Assembly (NCBI GenBank): GCA_015067885.1
Contig: SVLO01000011.1
Span: 1-59,616, forward strand
From: Oscillospiraceae bacterium
Lineage (GTDB): Bacteria; Bacillota; Clostridia; Oscillospirales; Oscillospiraceae
Reading direction: 5' to 3'
Length of the DNA stretch: 59,616 bases
The translations under genes and the position numbers were made by a program. Shown here piece by piece: positions 54,838-59,616 of the stretch (position 1 is its first letter; each line of letters starts with the position of its first letter). The notes beneath the pieces are model-generated. The model saw only the letters and a list, made by a program, of their open reading frames with translations, made no database searches and was not told the origin of the DNA.

Positions 54838-57800
54838 ATGAAGAAACTGTACTCCGTACTCCTCGTTCTTGCCATGGTGCTGGGTATGATCCCGGCCACC
54901 GCCGCGGCAGGACCCGCCAAGTTCGACACGGCCGCTCTGGCCGTGGGCGACAAGGTGCTGTACGCCAAGTACTCCGCCGCCACCGTTGAGGATGGCGCCC
55001 TGACGGAGGCCCCGTGGCAGACCAACATCACCCTGTCCGCCGGGGTGAAGTTCGGCGCCGTGTGGGACAGCGAGACCCTGTATCTGGGCTTCGCCGGCAC
55101 CGCCGCCCCCGCTGCCCCCACCGCCATCACCGTCAACGGCAAGAGCGTGACCCGGGCCGGCGTCGCCGGTGCTGCCGCCCGTGAGATCCGCATCCCTCTG
55201 AGTGAGGTGGGCATCAACATCGACGATTTCGACCCCGCCGTCAAGCTGTCCGTCACCGCGGCCGGCGCCACCTGGGAGGGTACCCTGGTCTTTGACTCGG
55301 TGGAGGGCGGCGCCGTCAACCAGTTCCCCACCACCAAGACCGAGACCGACGCCACCGTCACCTACAACAAAGAGACCGAGACCCTGCACTTCGTGGGTGA
55401 GGGTTCGGAGACCGTGCTGGTCCGCCACAACGGCTTTGCCGGCGACAAGGCGGGCATCTACAACGCCGCGGTGGGTGATATGTTCAAGATCATCGACTCC
55501 GCCAATCCCCCCGTGGCCTTCGAGTTTGACGTGAAGGTGGACTACCTGCCCGAGTTCAAGCGCCACTACACCTCCGCCGCCCAAAAAGAGATCTGCCCCG
55601 GTCTGTACTTCTCCGTGACCGGCAAGAGCTACTGTGACGACGGCACCGTGGCCAACACCCTGACCTCCGGCATGACCTTCGGCATCACCTACATGGGCGA
55701 AAATCTGATCCTGTCCGTCCGTGCCACCGACTTCAAGAACGGCGACATCTACGCCGAGACCACCCAACTGCCCCTGTCCTTTGACCTGGGCAAGAAGCTG
55801 GGCGAGCAGTTCCACCTGCGTCTGAACTACGACGCCGCCAACGACACCATCGACGTCTTCGTGGACGACACCTGCGTGGCCCGGATCCAGAACGCCGAGT
55901 TCGACAACCCCTTCCGCAACGCCAAGAACAGCTACCCCGCCATGCTGCAGGTGGGTGCCTACTCCCGCAACGACTTCGTGGTCAACGGCAAGAACGGCTT
56001 TGACATCACCGTTTCCAATATGTCCATCGGCGCCCAGAAGGTCATGGACCCTGCCCGGCTGATGGACGGCCTGACCTTCGCCACCATCAAGGGTACCAAC
56101 GAGTTCCAGACCGCCATCTACTCCGACCTGGACCTGGTGTCCTCCATTCCCGGCCCCCTGCTGATCCCCCTGACCTGGTCCAGCGACCGGCCCGACATCA
56201 TCGGCACCGACGGCAAGATCAGCAAGGTCACCAAGGACGAGACCGTCACCCTGACCGCCGCCCTGACCAACGATCCCTCCCAGACCAAGTCCTTTAAGCT
56301 GATCGTCCGTGGCCCCGACGCGGTCTACGCCTCCGCCGCCAAGGAGACCGCCGCCTTTGCCAAGACCGCTGTGACCGTGGACGGCGTGCCCAATGAGTCC
56401 GGCTGGCGCCTGGCCGGCCGCGTGCTGAACAAGGCCGACACCCTGGTGGCCGAGTACGGCTTCCTGTGGAACCAGACCCACCTGTTCGCCGCCGTGGACT
56501 TCGTGGACGGCGTCGGCCCCGTGGTCCTGACCTTCAACGGCCATACCTTCACCGTGGAAAACGGCAAGCTGCTGGAAAACGGCGCGGAGGTTGCCGGCGC
56601 CGTGGTGGCCGTTGGCACCAACGCCGTGGAGCTGTCCCTGCCCCTGAGTGCCATCGGCATGGGCAGCAAGATCTCCACCTACGGCAAGACCATGCCCGTC
56701 CACGTCACCGCCGGCGGCTTTGACGGCCCGGCGAACACCCTGACCCTGAGCGATATCGCCTGGTTCACCTCCTTCACCCGCAACAACAACCCCAAGTCCA
56801 GCTCCGCCAGCCAGACCAAGGTCACCAACAATCCCCCCGTGGAGGGGTACCAGGGCTTCACCAAGCTGGAAAGCGGCTGGCGTATGTACGACCTGTATAA
56901 CCCCAACGGCGCCAACCCCGCCGGTGTGCGTACCTACGTGATGTATCAGAACGCCGGTTTCAACGACCGCACCGCCGGCACCCGCCTGGAGTTCGAGTTC
57001 CGTGCCGACAAGATGCCCCTAGGCATTTGGGATGACCCGGACTTTGACCTGCGCTCCTACTCCAACGCCGGCTTCACCTTCGTCTTCGGCACCGCGGCCG
57101 ACGCTACGAAGTACAGCTGGGCCGTGACCTGCGGCATCGTGAACACGGAAGAGGGCCTGGTCTTCATCATGCGTAACGACGCCGCCCACAAGATCGCTTT
57201 GGACAAAAACGTGGGCGACACCTTCAACCTGGCCGTGCAGTGGAATCTGGACGACACCCTGGACGTCTACGTGGACGGCGTGAAGAAGGGTTCCTTCGCC
57301 GCCGCCTCCATGTGGAAGCTGGGCGCCGCCGCCCAGTCCGTGGTGTTCAACGTCGTCCGTAACGAGCGTCTGCCCGGCTCCTCCGGTCCCGAGGACAGCT
57401 ACGACGTCACCATCAGCAACCTGGCCTTCGGCAACACCTATAACGAGGACGCCGGTCTGCTGGGCAAGCTCTCCTTTGCGGACATCGCCAACGGCAACCC
57501 CAGCGCCGACAAAGTCAGCAGCAACCTGACCCTGCCCACCACCATCACCGATGGTCTGCTGGACAATGTCTACAACATCACCTGGTCCAGCTCCGACGAG
57601 GGCGTGGTCACCCGCACCGGCGTGGTGACCCAGCCCGCCGTTGGCATCGCCTTTGCCACCCTGACCGCCACCATCGACGGCCACAGCAAGGACTTTGACC
57701 TGATCATCATGGGCAAGTCCATGGACAACAGCAAGGTGCTGCACCTGGTCAACGACCTGGACCCCGCCCACGGCGCGGGTGTGGCCTACAACGAGATGCT

Positions 57801-59616
57801 GTTCACCTTCGACACCACCAACAACAGCCTGATCGCCGTGCAGGACAAGTCCGACCGGGTCAACCTGGTCACCCTGACCGACTCCGACAACAAGGCCCGC
57901 CTGACCGCCGAGTCCCTGACCCTGTGGGTCAGCGACGACAACGCCACCTACACCCAGATCCGCGACTTCAAGCTGGTCCACATCGGTCAGAAGTGGTATC
58001 TGTACGGCTTTGATGCCCGGGCCAAGTACGTCAAGGTCCACTACACCCAGTTCCGTGGGGCGGCCACCTCCTTCACCGGCGCCTACGGCATTATGATCAC
58101 CGCCGGCTACGATGCCTCCCTGGTCAAGGCCGGCACCACGGAGTACACCGTGACCAACAACACCACCGTCCAGTACGACGCCACCCTGGCCGTGGACGGC
58201 TTTACCGGTGACACCGCCCGTCTGCGCGTGTTCGACAAGGGCGGCAAGCTCCTGTACCACTACGTGGACGGCGGCAAGCTCTACGTCCGCTACCCCGAGC
58301 TGACTGTGGGTTCCAGCGCCAAGGTCTACGTGCAGCAGGCCGCGGCCGGCGCCATCGAGCTGGCCAGCAAGGAGAACGTCTACGAGATCACCTACGGCAG
58401 CCGCGAGGTGTACACCGACAACTCCAACACCAAGAACAACCGCTACATCCTTGCCCTGCCTGCCGGCACCAAGCTAGCCAACGGCACCAAACTGGAGCAG
58501 GAAACCGTCTACGCTATGGGCTACAAGCTCATGGCCTCCACCGACGGCGGCCGCACCTGGGCCATCCACTCCGACGTGCTGAACACCGCCCCCATGCTCA
58601 AGACCCCTGTGGAGCGCATCGGCGGCAGCGGCGCCTTCACCTTCGACCCCCACACCGGCCGTATGTACTTCATGTGCTACTGGGTTTCCCATCCCTTCGA
58701 GGCGCTGGACATCACCCTGTCCCACTGCGAGCAGATGATCATCGCCTCCGACAACGGCGGCAAGAACTGGTATTTGGTGGACACCCTGCCCCGTGACATC
58801 GTCAACGATCCCCAGTCCGCCTACATGCTGACCTACTCTGGCGGTACCGTGCTGTCCACTTACGACGGCAAGGGCCCCAAGGTGGACATTGTCTTCCCCA
58901 TGGGCTCCCAGTACAACAACCTGGGCGGCTTCTGCACCCGCGTGGCCTACACCAAGGACGGCGGCGAGAGCTGGCAGCTCAGCGAGAGCCTCATTATCTA
59001 CCCCGAGCCCGCCACCAACTCCGAGAACGGCACCTCCGAGGCCTACATTCAGGAGCGGGACGACGGCGTGCTGGTGCTGTATACCCGCTGCCAGTACGAC
59101 TCTATGGACCACTTTGGCGTGTCCTACTCCCTGGATTCTGGCGTGACCTGGATGGAAGAAGTCACCACGTCCAAGATGTACTCCACCAACACCCAGGCCA
59201 CCATCCGTGACTACACCGTCAACGGCAAGACCGCCGACCTGTCCATTTGGGGCGGCAACACCGCCCTGGGCGGCCGCAGCTACACTCGTAACCCCCTGAA
59301 CGTGGCCGTTTCCGCCAACGAGAGCGAGACTTACCGCAACATTCAGAACCTGTTCTTTGAGTCCGAGATGGAGAACTACGACTACCGCAACTTCACCATC
59401 ACCAACGGCACCTTCGAAAAGGTGAATGAGACCGATATGTTCATCACCTTTGGTGATCTGAGCGGTTCCCGCACCTTCCTGCGTATGTTCGTGCAGGACT
59501 TTGACAAGTGGTTCACCCGCACCCGCGGCGGCTACGACAACTTCGAACACGGCACCACCCAGGCCGAGGGCTGGGTCGTGCTGGAGGGCGGCATCGACGT
59601 TTCCACCGCCAACGCC
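54838..59616 (+). CDS. Giant secreted sialidase-like propeller protein (runs off the end)
   Basis: The frame is open for 1593 codons from the ATG at 54838 (AAAGGAAGGAACC upstream) to the window edge, so the C-terminus is missing. It has a signal peptide ending ATAAAGPAK. The domain order follows the 46707 protein closely: CBM9-like, jelly roll, Ig-like, CBM9-like (TAVTVDGVPNESGWRLAG), jelly roll, Ig-like, discoidin-like, then the propeller with STDGGRTW, SDNGGKNW and TKDGGESW, and the start of a jelly roll (TRTRGGYDNFEHGTT). Many stretches are identical to its neighbour, indicating tandem duplication. SLH repeats are expected just beyond the window. Confidence 0.88.
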   Translation, partial: MKKLYSVLLVLAMVLGMIPATAAAGPAKFDTAALAVGDKVLYAKYSAATVEDGALTEAPWQTNITLSAGVKFGAVWDSETLYLGFAGTAAPAAPTAITVNGKSVTRAGVAGAAAREIRIPLSEVGINIDDFDPAVKLSVTAAGATWEGTLVFDSVEGGAVNQFPTTKTETDATVTYNKETETLHFVGEGSETVLVRHNGFAGDKAGIYNAAVGDMFKIIDSANPPVAFEFDVKVDYLPEFKRHYTSAAQKEICPGLYFSVTGKSYCDDGTVANTLTSGMTFGITYMGENLILSVRATDFKNGDIYAETTQLPLSFDLGKKLGEQFHLRLNYDAANDTIDVFVDDTCVARIQNAEFDNPFRNAKNSYPAMLQVGAYSRNDFVVNGKNGFDITVSNMSIGAQKVMDPARLMDGLTFATIKGTNEFQTAIYSDLDLVSSIPGPLLIPLTWSSDRPDIIGTDGKISKVTKDETVTLTAALTNDPSQTKSFKLIVRGPDAVYASAAKETAAFAKTAVTVDGVPNESGWRLAGRVLNKADTLVAEYGFLWNQTHLFAAVDFVDGVGPVVLTFNGHTFTVENGKLLENGAEVAGAVVAVGTNAVELSLPLSAIGMGSKISTYGKTMPVHVTAGGFDGPANTLTLSDIAWFTSFTRNNNPKSSSASQTKVTNNPPVEGYQGFTKLESGWRMYDLYNPNGANPAGVRTYVMYQNAGFNDRTAGTRLEFEFRADKMPLGIWDDPDFDLRSYSNAGFTFVFGTAADATKYSWAVTCGIVNTEEGLVFIMRNDAAHKIALDKNVGDTFNLAVQWNLDDTLDVYVDGVKKGSFAAASMWKLGAAAQSVVFNVVRNERLPGSSGPEDSYDVTISNLAFGNTYNEDAGLLGKLSFADIANGNPSADKVSSNLTLPTTITDGLLDNVYNITWSSSDEGVVTRTGVVTQPAVGIAFATLTATIDGHSKDFDLIIMGKSMDNSKVLHLVNDLDPAHGAGVAYNEMLFTFDTTNNSLIAVQDKSDRVNLVTLTDSDNKARLTAESLTLWVSDDNATYTQIRDFKLVHIGQKWYLYGFDARAKYVKVHYTQFRGAATSFTGAYGIMITAGYDASLVKAGTTEYTVTNNTTVQYDATLAVDGFTGDTARLRVFDKGGKLLYHYVDGGKLYVRYPELTVGSSAKVYVQQAAAGAIELASKENVYEITYGSREVYTDNSNTKNNRYILALPAGTKLANGTKLEQETVYAMGYKLMASTDGGRTWAIHSDVLNTAPMLKTPVERIGGSGAFTFDPHTGRMYFMCYWVSHPFEALDITLSHCEQMIIASDNGGKNWYLVDTLPRDIVNDPQSAYMLTYSGGTVLSTYDGKGPKVDIVFPMGSQYNNLGGFCTRVAYTKDGGESWQLSESLIIYPEPATNSENGTSEAYIQERDDGVLVLYTRCQYDSMDHFGVSYSLDSGVTWMEEVTTSKMYSTNTQATIRDYTVNGKTADLSIWGGNTALGGRSYTRNPLNVAVSANESETYRNIQNLFFESEMENYDYRNFTITNGTFEKVNETDMFITFGDLSGSRTFLRMFVQDFDKWFTRTRGGYDNFEHGTTQAEGWVVLEGGIDVSTANA

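Noticed and set aside
46590-58260. Long minus-strand open frames opposite the two giant plus-strand genes
   Set aside because: They mirror the codon structure of the plus-strand genes and lack start signals and domains. The plus-strand products have signal peptides, Asp-boxes and SLH repeats.

Overview
The window looks like a chromosomal segment of a Gram-positive gut-type Clostridia, most likely Oscillospiraceae-like. The reasons are strong AGGAGG-type ribosome binding sites, TTGACA-17-TATAAT-type promoters, S-layer homology (SLH) anchored giant proteins, ROK/IclR/AraC regulators next to sugar-degradation operons, and GC-rich CTG-heavy coding. This is inference from gene content; there is no rRNA or tRNA marker. 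No transporter gene was recognised anywhere in the window.

Layout. 1-940: end of a membrane protein, then a ~344-bp intergenic repeat with an attached hairpin module. 943-3063: an AT-rich orphan Eco57I/TaqI-like DNA methyltransferase. 3119-9112 (-): a giant secreted SLH protein with a sialidase-like propeller. 9584-11918: a divergent AraC regulator and GH27 alpha-galactosidase. 12640-16907: a deoC / alcohol dehydrogenase / FGGY kinase / SMP-30 lactonase operon, with its IclR regulator convergent at 16953-17717; both promoters carry the same AT-rich operator. 17852-20040: another repeat copy next to an N-terminally truncated serine recombinase. 20111-30758: a CBM9-like protein, a ROK regulator and a five-gene operon (DegT aminotransferase, GH20-like hydrolase, ornithine cyclodeaminase-like enzyme, deacetylase-like enzyme, GH95-like hydrolase). 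31312-35044 (-): an unknown protein, a barrel-type glycosidase-like protein and a frameshifted AAC(3)-like acetyltransferase, divergent from a ROK / split transketolase / SDR group (35364-39161). 39834-59616: a 1842-residue SGNH-propeller protein (-), then AraC plus a giant SLH propeller protein, an SGNH esterase plus DapA/NanA-like aldolase pair, and a second giant propeller protein running off the end.

How it may work together. The giant surface proteins would bind and perhaps trim a complex, probably amino-sugar- or deoxysugar-containing glycan at the cell wall. The leaderless hydrolases, esterase, aldolase, aminotransferase, transketolase, kinase and dehydrogenases would process imported pieces in the cytoplasm. 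Each block has its own regulator, and several operators can be read directly: an IclR pair, a ROK divergon and an AraC-type promoter pair.

The most unusual non-coding content is a family of five nearly constant-length (343-345 bp) repeats, each beginning and ending with CCTCCACCA. Four lie a few bases after a stop codon. Three are followed by a second hairpin module whose stem shows four compensatory base-pair changes between copies.
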